Positions 12,751-23,722 of a DNA stretch of 64,000 nucleotides are shown one piece after another. Each line of letters opens with the position of its first letter. The stretch's first letter is position 1. A program made the translations under genes and the position numbers. Origin of the DNA: Pyronema omphalodes (Eukaryota; Ascomycota; Pezizomycetes; Pezizales; Pyronemataceae); assembly GCA_024516155.1 (NCBI GenBank), contig JAJJXM010000030.1, forward strand, positions 124,001 to 188,000, given 5' to 3'. The notes under the pieces are model-generated. The model searched no databases. It was not told where the DNA came from and was given only the letters and a program-made list of their open reading frames with translations.

Positions 12751-14521
12751 ACACACTTTGCATACAAGAGCGGGGCATGCATACATGCATACAGGCAAAC
12801 CATATTAGCCTGGAATTTATGGGCGGTGGATGCCTCATATCACAGGGATGCTTATAATACCGACACATCAAACAAACATTTTCGACATGAACCTTATCCA
12901 CACATCCTATATTATTGGAGTATCGTCGGGAAAATATGTCAAACTTTCTTTTTTTTGTGTTTTCTTTTTTTTCTTTCTTTCGGGATTATAGTCCAATTAC
13001 AGATGACTTCGACTTTGGGGTAAGGGGATTAATGTATGCCAAGAATTCTGGAACTGTATTACATACGTTCTGTCGGTAACACTGTCCATAAATGGATGTT
13101 ATGGTAATCAATGATTTAATCTTTTTTGTCCTCTTGCGTTTCTTCACTGAGTATTGTATCCACTGTATCAAAGGAATCTTTAAACCGGAGCCGAGTGAGG
13201 AAACGTGTGCCTTTTCGGTATTGGTTGCCAGGCGGTTTGGAGTGGGGGGTTGATATGCAAGCCACTTGTGTGTACTACTTCAGTGTGTCAGATCATGAAT
13301 ATCTGTTTCTCGAGAACTCCCGGTGCTGGTAATCTACCGAGTTGAGTTGGGGTGCTTTACCAAGAAACAAAACAAGTAATGGATATACGGAACTTGACAA
13401 TAGCAGTTTGTAATGAAAGTTGTATGTTAATTGAAGAAAATTCTTAAAATATTTGCTTTCTCTATATCTAGTGAATACAGTATTCTCAAAACAAGTTGAA
13501 ATAGTATAGACTGCACCAGTATTCGCCCATTAAATTACACAAACTGTAGCAATCATAACAAACAAGTCTCTCAAAATATACAAGACTAGGTATTCCAATT
13601 CTAGACCCTGAAGATTGATTGCTCTTGTAGGAATATAGACTTCGTCTGAATCAATGCATAGTTGCCGAAGTAAAAGAAAAAAATAAAACCTAAAATTCAG
13701 CTTATTATTCCTTCGAAACGTGTCAGAACGTTAAAGGCAGTACATACATACATAATTGCGGAGAAATAATTCTACTGTACAGACTTTCTTTCCGGACGAA
13801 TACCCCACCCCACGAACTGTACACCCCCACCCCACGGACACCCCCCACGGATTTGAAGGCTTCAGACCGCCGTGTTTTTTTCCCTGCATTATTCCTTATC
13901 GGAAGTACATACCTTCCCGCCATACTACACCAGGAAAGGAGGTTCTGCACCTGCAAGACATATGGTGCAACGATACTATATCTCCAGATCTTGTTAATTG
14001 GGCGTGGGAGTCGCGTCGGTCGGTCAGGATTTGAGTGGCATTGCATATATAGGCTAAGTTAGTGATTTGATACACCATATATCAATGGGATACAGTATAT
14101 GTACATGGGAAATAAGAAATTTTAGGGCGCCATACATACCATATACCATAGAACCTTCTTTGCATGCATGCATGTAACGTATGAATATGATGCATTGCAT
14201 CATATGTACAGATTCAAAGTCCTAGCTAGAGCTATGGGTGCTGCTGCCATGCCCTTCCAACCATATGTATATGTATAATGTATAATGTATATTTCTGTAT
14301 GTACATAGTCCCACGCAACGCAACCACGAGTTATGTAGATGTAGGTGTAGGTGGTGTGGCGCTCACACGGATTCCGGTGTAGTGTATACGTCTGTAAGCG
14401 CAGAGCAGCAGTCGCGCATGCGTAATTGGGTTATATATTTACTCGATCAAACGAATTAAACCTAACTGGTAAGCGAAAGCAGCATATCAGGGCTGGACTC
14501 AACTTTGACTTCGTTGGTGTT

Positions 14522-14567
14522 CGGCTCTGGCTTCTGGCTTTTGGCTTCTGGTTTCTGGCTTCTGGCG
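14522..14567. repeat. Degenerate GGCTTCTG repeat
   Basis: A run of imperfect copies of GGCTTCTG and GGCTTTTG in the intergenic DNA upstream of the MOSC gene. It looks like replication-slippage sequence, with no visible function. Confidence 0.6.
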
Positions 14568-14771
14568 GTTGATCCGCTGATGTGATGGTATCATAAAATT
14601 CTTGAGTCAACAGTAGTCAAGCGCCACTTTTTTTCCGCCATGCAAATAGCTTTTGCAGTTGGTTGCTTTAGAGTTTCATATGTATGCCGTTTCTTAAATT
14701 CTTAAACACATAACAACAAGCTTATGGTCATGCACCAGACATCAATCGCAATTGGGGGCTGTTATGTATGA

Positions 14772-14838
14772 AGCTCATTTGCTCAGCCAGAGCTGTGGAT
14801 AGCGCCAAGGCCATGGGTTCGAACCGCCCGATGGGTTA
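14772..14838 (+). pseudogene. tRNA-like relic lacking a foldable anticodon arm
   Basis: The 67-base stretch has recognisable tRNA parts: a seven-base acceptor pairing (AGCTCAT with ATGGGTT, two G-T pairs), a D stem GCTC/GAGC, and a B-box-like GGTTCGAACC. The part between the D arm and the T arm is too short and does not form an anticodon stem, and the T stem is poor. I read it as a decayed or truncated tRNA gene. It could instead be a tRNA-derived short element; one copy in the window does not decide this. Confidence 0.4.
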
Positions 14839-15194
14839 TTTTTTAATTCCTCGGAATTGATTCCGAGCCATGCCTATATTTTTAATTGCATCTCGGTGTG
14901 CACGCACGCTCAGTCTACATTTGAGAAAGCCAGCAGATATATGATATCGCCCTAATGCTTGGAGTTCGTATTACATTTACCTATCATCAGTCATCATCTT
15001 CAATCCAGGCTGATATGTGGGAAAACTTTACGCGACAAACTGGTAGATCAAGTTGCATGATTCGCGTAACCATCGCACCCGCGGATTTAAAGTTCACAAC
15101 TCCGTTTGATCAAGGCCGACGACACGCGAAGCTTCACCACCAACCTCTAATCTAATCAACAACCAGCCCTATCCTTCCTCTCCCATCAGTCGTC

Positions 15195-16290
15195 ATGCAT
15201 ATCTCAAGCCTCTACATCCATCCAATCAAATCACTTCTACCCATCGCCATAAACGAAACATCTATCAACACCCTTGGATTCCCTCATGATCGCACCTTTG
15301 CACTTCTTCGACGGGATACGGGGGGAACATTACATATCGGGGAGGTATCACAGCTATGTCTATTCTCAGTTGAACTCAACGCCAACGGAGACGAGGGTTC
15401 TGAATCTCTAATGACCGTTCGCTTCAACCCCACTAACGATACTATCCATCTACCCCTCATCCCGAACCTTGGGAAGGAGATAATGGTGAAAATGCATAAC
15501 TCATCCTGCATCTCATATCATGTCAGTGACGCTGCGGATACTTTTTTTTCTCAACACCTGGGTTTCGAGGCGACTTTAGTGTTCCTGGGAAGTTCCTTCA
15601 GAGAGGTATTGGGAAACGTTGCTCCTCCAGCTCCTCCGACAACAGGCATTTGGAGTTTGTTAGGTTATGAACAAAAGAAGGGAGGAATCACGTTTGCGGA
15701 TTGTGCTCCATTGTTAATAACGACATCTGTATCGCTTGAAGAAGTTTCGAAACGTTGTGGTGAGGAGGTTGATATGAGGAAGTTCCGGCCTAATATTGTT
15801 ATTAGTCCTGATCAGGACGATGACGAGGAGGAGATAATGGCTTTCGAGGAGGATTATTGGGCGGAATTGGAAATCGGGAATAGCCAAGGAGGAACCAAGA
15901 TCTTGTTAACGGCAAATTGTGCCAGGTGTGCTTCTGTGAATGTTGATTTTTCCACAGGAGGCTTAGTGGAGAAGGACAAACAGCCGCTGAAAATGATGCA
16001 GAAGGATAGAAGGGTAGATCCGGGTATGAAGTATTCCCCGGTGTTTGGCCGGTATGGGTTTTTGGATGCTGGTAAGTAAGGATCACAATGAATGTATGTG
16101 CGCCTGCTTATGGAAAGAGTAGCCTGTGCAGATAAGCAACCCATTTTGAAGGTCGGGGATAAGGTCAAGATTACTCGGAGAAATGGGGAGAGAACGGAGT
16201 TTTGTAAGTTTCTCCTAGTGTATGTTATGATTTGTGTTGACATCTGGAATAGACTGGCCGGGGCTATCGACTGGCACCAGGGCGAACTAG
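15195..16290 (+). CDS. MOSC-domain protein (molybdenum-cofactor-binding type)
   Basis: Three exons, 15195-16071, 16132-16203 and 16253-16290, encode 328 residues. The introns are 60 and 49 bp with GTAAGT donors, and phases agree. The N-terminal third has the MOSC N-terminal beta-barrel pattern (IHPIKS, then GFPHDRTFALL). The C-terminal half is the MOSC domain, with the conserved pair C242-A-R-C245 followed by VNVDFSTGG, and the protein finishes with a family-typical FYWPGL segment encoded by the tiny last exon. Proteins of this family, such as mitochondrial amidoxime-reducing components, bind molybdenum cofactor and reduce N-hydroxylated substrates; the activity of this one is not shown by sequence. 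C242 is the likely cofactor-ligand candidate by family analogy. Without the two small 3' exons the protein would lack its conserved end. The start has C at -3 (GTCATGC) and no better in-frame Met precedes it. Confidence 0.88.
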
Positions 16291-16719
16291 GAGCTAGGAG
16301 GGCTAGAATAGCTGGAAGAGTCAAGAGTTCTATATCTTCTCAAATACATCCCAAATAAAATAACAAAGATCCTACAAAGCAAGCTCCAAACTCTTAACTA
16401 TAAATTCCTACAAACTTCGACCTTTCTCATTATTAACTTGATACCCCTTGCCCCATCCGATAAATGTCAACCCTTTTTGCACTCCATCCTGTCTCATCCA
16501 CCACCAATCTCCCACAACCTCAAACTGCAACTCATCATGGAGGCTATCTATTTACAGTATCATTCACCTACATTAATAACCGTCCTATAACAGTAATATA
16601 CCAAGAGCAAGAAGAAGCAAACATCATATGAAGCACCAATGCAATAATAAAAACAGATAGATATTTTTCTTAAGACCTCCATGTAAACATTCACAGCATT
16701 TCAGAGAATATTATCACAG

Positions 16720-16748
16720 TTTTTTTTTTTTTTTTTAACAAAAAAAAA
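16720..16748. repeat. Homopolymer T-run facing an A-run
   Basis: About seventeen or eighteen T residues, then AACA, then a run of A residues, downstream of the MOSC gene. The two runs can pair as a hairpin, but simple slippage explains them equally well. Confidence 0.6.
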
Positions 16749-18260
16749 CCGGAAGTCGATTCAATTGATGCAGTGTAGACATTACTGCAGCAGAACTTGA
16801 TATCAAACCAAGCCTATAGGTCGATGCAATGTGCAAAACAATCATGTGTCATGCATCGGATATCACTCGATTCTGCATTTATTACTATTTTGAAAACAAC
16901 CCGACCAACCCAGTGATCTCCATAGTCCGTCCGTCCAGGGCCTACATAATCCAGTCCAGTCCGGTTCATTTCAGTCCAGTTAGTAGTGGCGACACAATAT
17001 TGCGGTTTTGCTTATATCTAATCTGAGGGGGGCAGTCCTGGCAGTCAATTGTAGTCAACCGGATTGTGTTTGAGGATTGAACTTGATAGGGTTGGGGTGA
17101 AGAATACTTCCGCATTATATGCACATGCCATATCTTACAATTCTTTTCCTGTCTAGGAATCTGAATCTGAATTTGAATCGAAACAACTTCAGAACTATAC
17201 ATTCATAGCTACACATCTTACTTACACCCCGCCTCCCTCGGGCTTTATACATCTTTCTTCTTTCTTCCTCCCCCTTCCCCCCAACCCAAAGCGAACCAAA
17301 CCAAACCAAGCCCTCTTACATCCCCTACCCTAGCCTACCTACCGATTCTTAAACCGAAACCCAAACCACATCAATAATCCTTATCCCACAGAGCATCTTA
17401 AGTTCCCAACTACCACCTATTATATACCACCTAGTATCTAGTATCGTAAAACTATAATCGTATGCATTGCTTGTGTTGTAATTTCCGTTCTGTTTTATTT
17501 TCGTTACCAAACGACAGTCTTTTCTTGTGATTCATTCAGTAACAGTAACAGTAACAACAACAGAAACCCATCAATAAAAAAACCACGTCACCTCTTACAT
17601 CAGGAAACAGAGTACCAAACGGTATCCAAAAGCAACCCACAAAAAAAAATAAGAAATAGGATATGTTTATTACACAAAAATGCCAGTACTATTCAACATA
17701 GTAGGTAGTACACAGGCAAATAGAGCAGATTAGATAAGATAGGATAGCAAGGAAGCTATAAAAAGAAAGAAACAAAAAGAAATCAAAGAAAAAAAACACG
17801 ACGAAGAGTGCGCGGAGGATAATAAAGCAAGCAAAGCCCAGGGATAAATCAATGAACTGGATAGACATATAAATCATCTAGCATGCAGAAGAGACAAATA
17901 GACCGCTCTGAGGCGTACCTACTACCCAGTAATCACTCCCGATGGCTAGTATTGTATCATAATAGTACCACCCGATAACGTTTTGTAAGCGAGTATGAGG
18001 AATAAATAGATAAATAAAGGAATAAATGAAGAAAACCGGTACTGTTTTTACACCCCAGCACCCCAGCACTCCAGTAGCTAGCGGAACTTCTAGCTTGTGT
18101 AGCTTATGTTTTCGGACTTCAACTTCGAACTTTTGTTTTCGGACTTCCAACTTTGGGTCATTGGTCTTGGGCTTTGGTCTTGGGATTGGTCTTGGGATTT
18201 GAGCTTTGGATTATAGTTCCTGCGGCTGACTACGATCAACTACGGATTACGGAAGATTTC

Positions 18261-18308
18261 GCAGTCGCAGTCGCAGTTGCAGTTGCAGTCGCAGTTGCAG
18301 TTGCAGTT
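18261..18308. repeat. (GCAGTY)8 hexamer repeat
   Basis: Eight tandem hexamers GCAGTC or GCAGTT. Read on the plus strand they give an Ala-Val run in an otherwise unsupported open frame, so I treat this as a microsatellite and not a gene. Confidence 0.8.
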
Positions 18309-18661
18309 GGTTGTAGTTCGAGGTGCTACATACATGGACCATTAATACAGGGTCTATTCCCGTCCAAACCCTGGACTGAACAGGATGGATTATGGAGAAT
18401 ACTGCTTATAGTCTTCTAGCACTAAGGTGGGGGGTATTAGAAAGTATGATTTGTTATTATATTCCTTATGAATTGTATTTCTCTGCATGGGGCAATGAGA
18501 TGAAATATTGTGTAGCTCGAGCCTCGAGGATTGTGGGATTGTGGAATGGCTTTATGTATCAAGAATTTGTTTTTCTATTTATTTATTTTTTTCTTTCTAG
18601 TTTAAATATTAATTTCCAAGAAGATGAGTCTATTATTGACTATTCCAATCATCCAACTTTA

Positions 18662-20655
18662 TCAACTCCTTGGCTTGGAGTAACGACAACACGGTTCACC
18701 GCATTTACAGATCTTTTCTAGACCGTCCCAATAAACTAAAAAAATTCCCGTTAGTCATCAATCTCATCCCCCCCCCCCCCACTCCCTCTAGTCTATATTC
18801 AGAAAGAGTCAAACATACCACCAGAATAATCGACAGTAATTTCCATTCCAGCCTCGACAGTTCTCAAAGCCACGGCAATGATCCTTTCCAAGCCCAACCA
18901 AACAAACCTTTCAAATTGACAGTTCGGCATACAACTATGATTAATAAACCTAGTAAAATTTCCCTGGGTTCCCTGAGAAATCTGATATTTCTTTTCCGGT
19001 TCGGGGCCTCCTCCTTCCATTACATCTACTCCGACTTTTCCTCTTGTTATCAGCCCTACAAATTCCCCTATTGCTCTTCCTTGCTGAAATTCAAATCTTG
19101 CAACTAGGCCGTTTGCTTTTGTCCCAGTATCGAAAATCTGTACAGGAGCTGGCATTTTGATTCCTCCATATAACTCAGGGAAACATCGACAGCGATTAGT
19201 ATGCGGATCATCATCCTGCAGCTCTCCACATTCGGAACAGATAAACTCCGGACCATCAGAAACTCGTCGCGGATCATGATCCCAGAGTTCTGTATCAACC
19301 ATGCTTTCTTCGATTAATTTATAATGCTGAATCCACTTGTAATTACATTGTGAAAGAGGAACAGGAATACCGGTTGATGAGATTTGCCAGGAATGGGGAT
19401 GGCCAGTGTAGGTGGGTGTGCTTTCGATTTGTAGAATTTTCAGAAATCGGCGCCAGGTGGGTTGAACGGTGTCGGCGGCGAGTTCGATCGCGGAACGGAG
19501 ATCCCGGAGTGAGCTGAAGAGATTTGGGTCTTTGAATCCGATGCGGTATTTGCAGATTGTGTAGACTCCGTCTTCGGCGAAAATTAAAGCGGGCCAGCCT
19601 CCGATGTCTTTGATGCGTTTATACCCTTGCCAGATTGCACTACCGCGGAGTGAAGGAGAGGTTATGTTAGATTATAGTTTTGAGTGAGAATTGGAAAAGA
19701 GGGGTTACAGTTTATTACGCATGGCTTTTTCGGATAGATTGAAAGCGAGAGCAGCTTCTCGGAGTGCGGCCATTTTGTTTTCTGTCGGAGTGTTGGTGGG
19801 ACTCTCTCGTCGGATAGCTTCGATTCTAGCATTGAAAAAATCCACCCAGCTTGCTTGTAGGATTATTTCTAGAATCCGGGCTCCCCTTGTGGATTGGAAA
19901 ATTGCGGAGCACTTCCCATTCAGTTCCCGGAAACTCTCATGACTCATGAATCCCGCAGGACAGTTGAAATCCAATCCCATCCCGCTATCATGAAGGAGAG
20001 CGTACTCCTTTCCTCCACTGAAAACATTCTCCATAACCGGCCCTTCATAAATCCCGTACCAGATTCGCTCTAGAAGGCCAAGACCAGCTTTATTTTCTGG
20101 AAAAATCCCACAGCTGCTGGTTTGTTTCGCGGTCTTGGTCTTCTGTAAATCCCCCGTGGCAGCCCGTTTCGAAGCCCGTGTTTTTTCAGGTGCTGCTACT
20201 GAACGACGCTTAGTCCCAGTAACACTGGTAACCGTGGCTACAGACATCGGAGGAGACGGCGGTTCGAGAACAGCAGCACCATGATCAACCACGTAATCCA
20301 CGGGCGTAAACGGCGGTGTGTTGGCAGAAAACACAGCATTATTCACCGTGAATCCCATGTTTGCCGATGGCATCTCCGGAAGTCCAGAGAGCCCAGACAT
20401 CCCATTGAGAGATCCGACATCCCTGGCCGCAGCTATCTGAACTGGGGCTTGAGGGATGGCAATTTGAAGCTCACCCTTTGCCTTGGATTAGTCGATGACC
20501 TTAGAACAAAACAGAAGGGACTGGCTTACAAGAGTTACACGCTCATTCCCGGCTGTACGAGCTTCTACAACGATATTAATATTCCCCCCAATTCTCTGAA
20601 GCTGAGAAAGAATGTCGATGCCCAGAGCAGCTTCGAGGTGCCGTAGTCGGTCCAT
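18662..20655 (-). CDS. SET-domain protein (putative lysine methyltransferase), 5' end uncertain
   Basis: Exons 20655-20530, 20481-19709, 19639-18819 and 18735-18662 join in phase to give at least 597 residues. The C-terminal third is a SET domain: RFINHSCMPN at 530-539, the DYS segment with the catalytic-type Tyr at about 571, and a post-SET cysteine cluster C583-K-C585 and C589. Before the SET core is a Cys-rich stretch (ICSECG, then CRCFPELYG) like a short pre-SET region. The first half has a helical N-terminus, a long Ser/Thr/Pro-rich linker with basic patches, and no domain I can name. SET proteins transfer methyl groups from S-adenosylmethionine to protein lysines, usually histones; the substrate here is unknown. 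The last exon, essential for the post-SET cysteines, is reached through an 83-bp intron carrying a 13-base homopolymer. The Met at 20655 has G at -3, but the open frame continues upstream to a possible CAG acceptor at 20680, so a further 5' exon may exist. Confidence 0.8.
18768..18780. repeat. 13-base C/G homopolymer inside a SET-gene intron
   Basis: Thirteen consecutive C on the plus strand (G in the transcript) in intron 18736-18818, between the donor and the TGACTAAC branch site. It would be prone to slippage and could form G-rich RNA structure. Confidence 0.85.
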
Positions 20656-21453
20656 GACGTCGCGAGGTGTGGCGTTTTTCTGCGCGAGCAGAATTTATGG
20701 TTGACTAAGCCTTTTTTTAATTTCTCGGGTGATTCTGCCGAGTCCAAAGATGTATCCGCGCGGTAAGTTTTATGGTCTGATGATCTGATCATTAACAACG
20801 TTGCTGTGAAGAAGGCGACATGAATGAAGGTGAGGAGTGTCCCGAAGGATGGAGTTGAGAGGAGACGACGACGAACGGGAATCAACAAAGAAGCTACTAC
20901 GGGCGGAATTAAAGGAGACGGCATGCCCGCCAAGGTCTGCGATTAATCCGTCTACTCGGGTACGTCGCCGGGTCTGGGATGCTGGCTGGCATGGCGCGAG
21001 CACTACTACATAATCGCCGTCTGGCTTCCAACGACGTCGACACTTTCGAAAAATCGAAATCAACTGAAATGACTTCACAGTTAGGGATTCCGATGAGGAG
21101 CGCTTTCGGACGAACCATTGATCGATGATTACTGTTCTCGCTACCGAAAAGCTGAACCGTAAGACTTTAGTACGAAAGTAACTCTATCCTCACCTTCCTT
21201 CGTCTTTCTTTTCTCTCCAATACCCAGCTTCAAATCCACCATACTAGCTTCCGGCGATTTTCGAATTCGACAATTAATTTTTTCTTAAAAAAAAATACGA
21301 CCGGATAATTAATAACGTCAATATATCAATAGCATTAGTATATATACCATCCACCCCTCCCAAAAACCCCATAAACTCCCACTCATTATCATATCCCATT
21401 TATCCCATTACTTACAGCCATATCCCACATCACCTCCTCCCCACATCACCTCA
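20656..21453. other. Interval between two minus-strand genes
   Basis: Contains the promoter and possible extra 5' exon(s) of the SET gene. Overlapping frames of 70-120 codons lie here on the minus strand, some quite open, but I could not join any of them to the SET frame convincingly. The left-transcribed membrane-protein gene ends at 21454. Confidence 0.4.
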
Positions 21454-23087
21454 TCACCCCCTCCTCCCGCCATCCCCCGGCAACTCCACAATCTCCGCCT
21501 CCATAAGTTCCGCCGCCATCAACCTACGATCCCCCGGCATTTCCTCCAACGCAGCCCCTTCCATCCCGCCCGCTTTCCGATCCGGTTTATAAAACCCCCC
21601 TGCCCCCGTGGATGCATCAAGCTCAGATACCCCCTGCTGCTGCTGTTGCTGCTGGACGGCTAGCTTCCGCTTCTTTTTATAACGGGATAATACTACTAGT
21701 ATCAATATCAACAGTAATAAAATACCCACTACTACTCCCGCGATTATAGGGATTGTCGTGGAGGTTTTGTTTGCTGTGTTTACTGCTGCGGCTTCTGATC
21801 CCGCTGTGGCTGCTGCTGAATTGGTTTTTATGGCTGAAGATGGGGTTGATATCGAAGCTGCTGGTGATATTGGTGATGAGGAGGAGGAGGTGGTGGTGGA
21901 TGCAGCAACAGGAAGTTTCTGTGGAAGAACCCATTCTTTGGCTGATAATACATCGGCGCTGAAAGATACAGTGTCGCATTCGTAGCTGGTATAGCCGTTT
22001 TTCCAGCGCCAGGTTGCGCAGCTGGGTGTTGGGCTTGAACTGTGGTTGGAGGGAGGGGGGTGTTAGCTTGGTATTGGTATTGGTGGTAGGAATATTGAAA
22101 GAGACTAGTATCATAATAGCCAGCAAAGAAATGGAAAGAAAGGAAAGGAAAGAATAATAATATCAAGACAACAAAAATATTACGGCCAAGGATAAGGATA
22201 AGGATAAGATTAAATAAGCTTAAGAATCAAGCAATTCAATCCTATCCCTAACAACCCAAGCACCAGACACCAGGGGAGGGGGAGAAGGGGTCAGTATAGC
22301 CTCAACATTATACATACCATTTCTTAAGTAAAACATCATTAATACAATCATCCCCACAATGCTCAGCTTCATTAACACAGCGGGTATGCATCCGACATTG
22401 GGAATACCCCGCGTTACTGCTTCTGCAGCATCCGATTGCGCGGATGGAGGAGTCGGAAAAACAGGTGTAGACGTCGTCGTCGCAGGTTAGGGCGCTGGCT
22501 GGATGGTGTTAGTTGTGTTGTTGCTGGTAAAGAAAGAATATAAAAATAAACAATAAGAAAGTCAACACCAACAACAAACAAATCTAACCACAATTCTCCG
22601 TCCCGGCAAGCAAAGGGCAGCAAAACCCAGCAAAGGGCAGCAAAACCCAGCAAAAATCAAAACCCAGCAAAAATCAAAACCCAGCAAAACCCAAAAAAAA
22701 AGCAGAAAAAAACATACTCCCACCATCCTCCCCAACATTCGATCCACAAACCTTCTCCATCCCTCCGGCACCGCGACCAAAAAGCTCCTTTATCCCCATT
22801 TTACCCATCCCACCCATCCCGCCCATCCCACCAACCCCGTCCATACCCCTACGATACATAGCAACAGGCGCAACAGACGCATCAGGCACAACAGGCGCCG
22901 GAGTAGTCCTAATATCCCCCAGCAGCAGCGATGGATCTTCGTTACTGGAACTGGGATTGGTAGATGTAGAAGTGGGTGATATGCTGGGCCATGGTATTGC
23001 GGTTGTTGAAGGAAGGAAGAGGAGGAGCAGGAGGTAGGGTGTTGTTGGGATGCGGGTTGTGGGTGGGTGGAGTGGTCGGAGTATCAT
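21454..23087 (-). CDS. Single-pass membrane protein with Cys-rich extracellular domain
   Basis: Exons 23087-22718, 22498-22318 and 22039-21454 encode 378 residues with matching phases; introns are 219 and 278 bp with GTATGT donors. A hydrophobic leader (residues 15-31) suggests a signal peptide. A Gly-Met repeat (GGMGGMGGMGKMG) precedes a cysteine-rich domain that begins at VCGSN and runs through SALTC, GCC, CRMHTRC and SCATWRW to YEC. This matches a fungal extracellular pattern seen on cell-surface proteins. A Ser/Thr-rich stalk follows, then one membrane helix (IIAGVVVGILLLLILILVVL), a KKKRK stop-transfer signal, a run of seven Gln and an acidic tail. The arrangement resembles cell-wall sensors of the Wsc/Mid2 kind in outline; no function is shown. 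The family assignment of the Cys-rich domain is by pattern only. Intron 1 holds a tandem repeat, so its boundaries are the least certain part. Confidence 0.72.
22610..22690. repeat. CAGCAAAACC/CAGCAAAGGG tandem repeat in an intron
   Basis: Imperfect tandem copies of a 10-13 base unit beginning CAGCAAA, lying in intron 1 of the Cys-rich membrane-protein gene. Probable slippage repeat. Confidence 0.75.
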
Positions 23088-23099
23088 GGCTGTGGTTAT

Positions 23100-23215
23100 G
23101 GATATGGCTGGCTATGGTTATAGCTGGTGATGGCGAGTGATGGTGGTGATGGTTATGGCTGTGGTGATGGTGATGGCTATGGTGGTGATGATGATGGTGA
23201 CGGTGTTGTGCTTTT
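23100..23215. repeat. ATGG/TGG-rich microsatellite
   Basis: Imperfect copies of ATGGTGATGG and ATGGCTATGG immediately upstream of the Cys-rich membrane-protein gene. It lies where that gene's promoter or leader should be. Confidence 0.7.
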
Positions 23216-23644
23216 GGAAAGAATTACTTGTGCACAACCATACTCAGGGGTAGAAAGCAGATGCTAGATGGATCATATCGATTTCCTGTTCTGTTGTGTC
23301 CGGTCTCTGGTCTATAGTTGCGGTCTATGGTCTCTGCAGTCTATGGTCTGGTTTGTGGTCTGTGGTTCCTTGCCTGTCTATGGTTCCTTGTCTGGTTTGT
23401 GGTTCATCTAGGTTCATCTAGATCCAGCTCTTCAGCTTTCAGCTTTCAGCTCAGCTGTGGCTGATTGGTTTTCCGGCATATTACTTTTTTTCGATGGGAA
23501 TACGAGGCTGGGCATGGTTTCTGGTAATGATTCATGAAGGTCTCGGATGGTGATTGGTGGAGGGGTGGTTGTTTAAGAGCTTGTGCTGGTGAAGAGATGG
23601 GGAGGGAAGATATGGGGAGGGAAGATATGGGATGGGATGAGATG

Positions 23645-23722
23645 GTGGATATGCTGGATATGGTGGATATGCTGGATATGCTGGATATGCTGGATATGGT
23701 GGATATGCTGGATATGGTGGGA
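23645..23722. repeat. GGATATGCT/GGATATGGT nonamer minisatellite
   Basis: About eight tandem nine-base units alternating between GGATATGCT and GGATATGGT. In one plus-strand frame they read as repeated Leu-Asp-Met, but the surrounding open frame has no other sign of being a gene. Confidence 0.8.

Larger units (their letters stand above)
7626..15194. other. Long intergenic region between the C2H2 regulator and the MOSC gene
   Basis: About 7.6 kb without a convincing protein gene on either strand. It contains the leader and promoter of the C2H2 regulator at its left end, a (GACGTC)4 repeat at 12727, many simple runs such as GCATGCATACATGCATAC near 12775, a GGCTTCTG-type repeat near 14522-14567 and a tRNA-like relic at 14772. 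The other short open frames show no domain. Confidence 0.5.
16291..18661. other. Convergent intergenic region between the MOSC and SET genes
   Basis: 2.4 kb with no supported gene; it must hold both 3' ends. It contains a T-run followed by an A-run (16720-16748) that could form a hairpin, a CAGTAA repeat near 17540, AT-rich stretches and the hexamer repeat at 18261. Confidence 0.5.

Noticed and set aside
18153..18419. Frame reading Ala-Val repeats
   Set aside because: Caused by the GCAGTY microsatellite, with no supporting start or domain.
20565..21118. Overlapping minus-strand frames upstream of the SET gene, including one beginning MVRPKALLIG
   Set aside because: None joins the SET frame in phase with good splice signals, and none shows a domain. 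Left as possible leader or unknown 5' exon.
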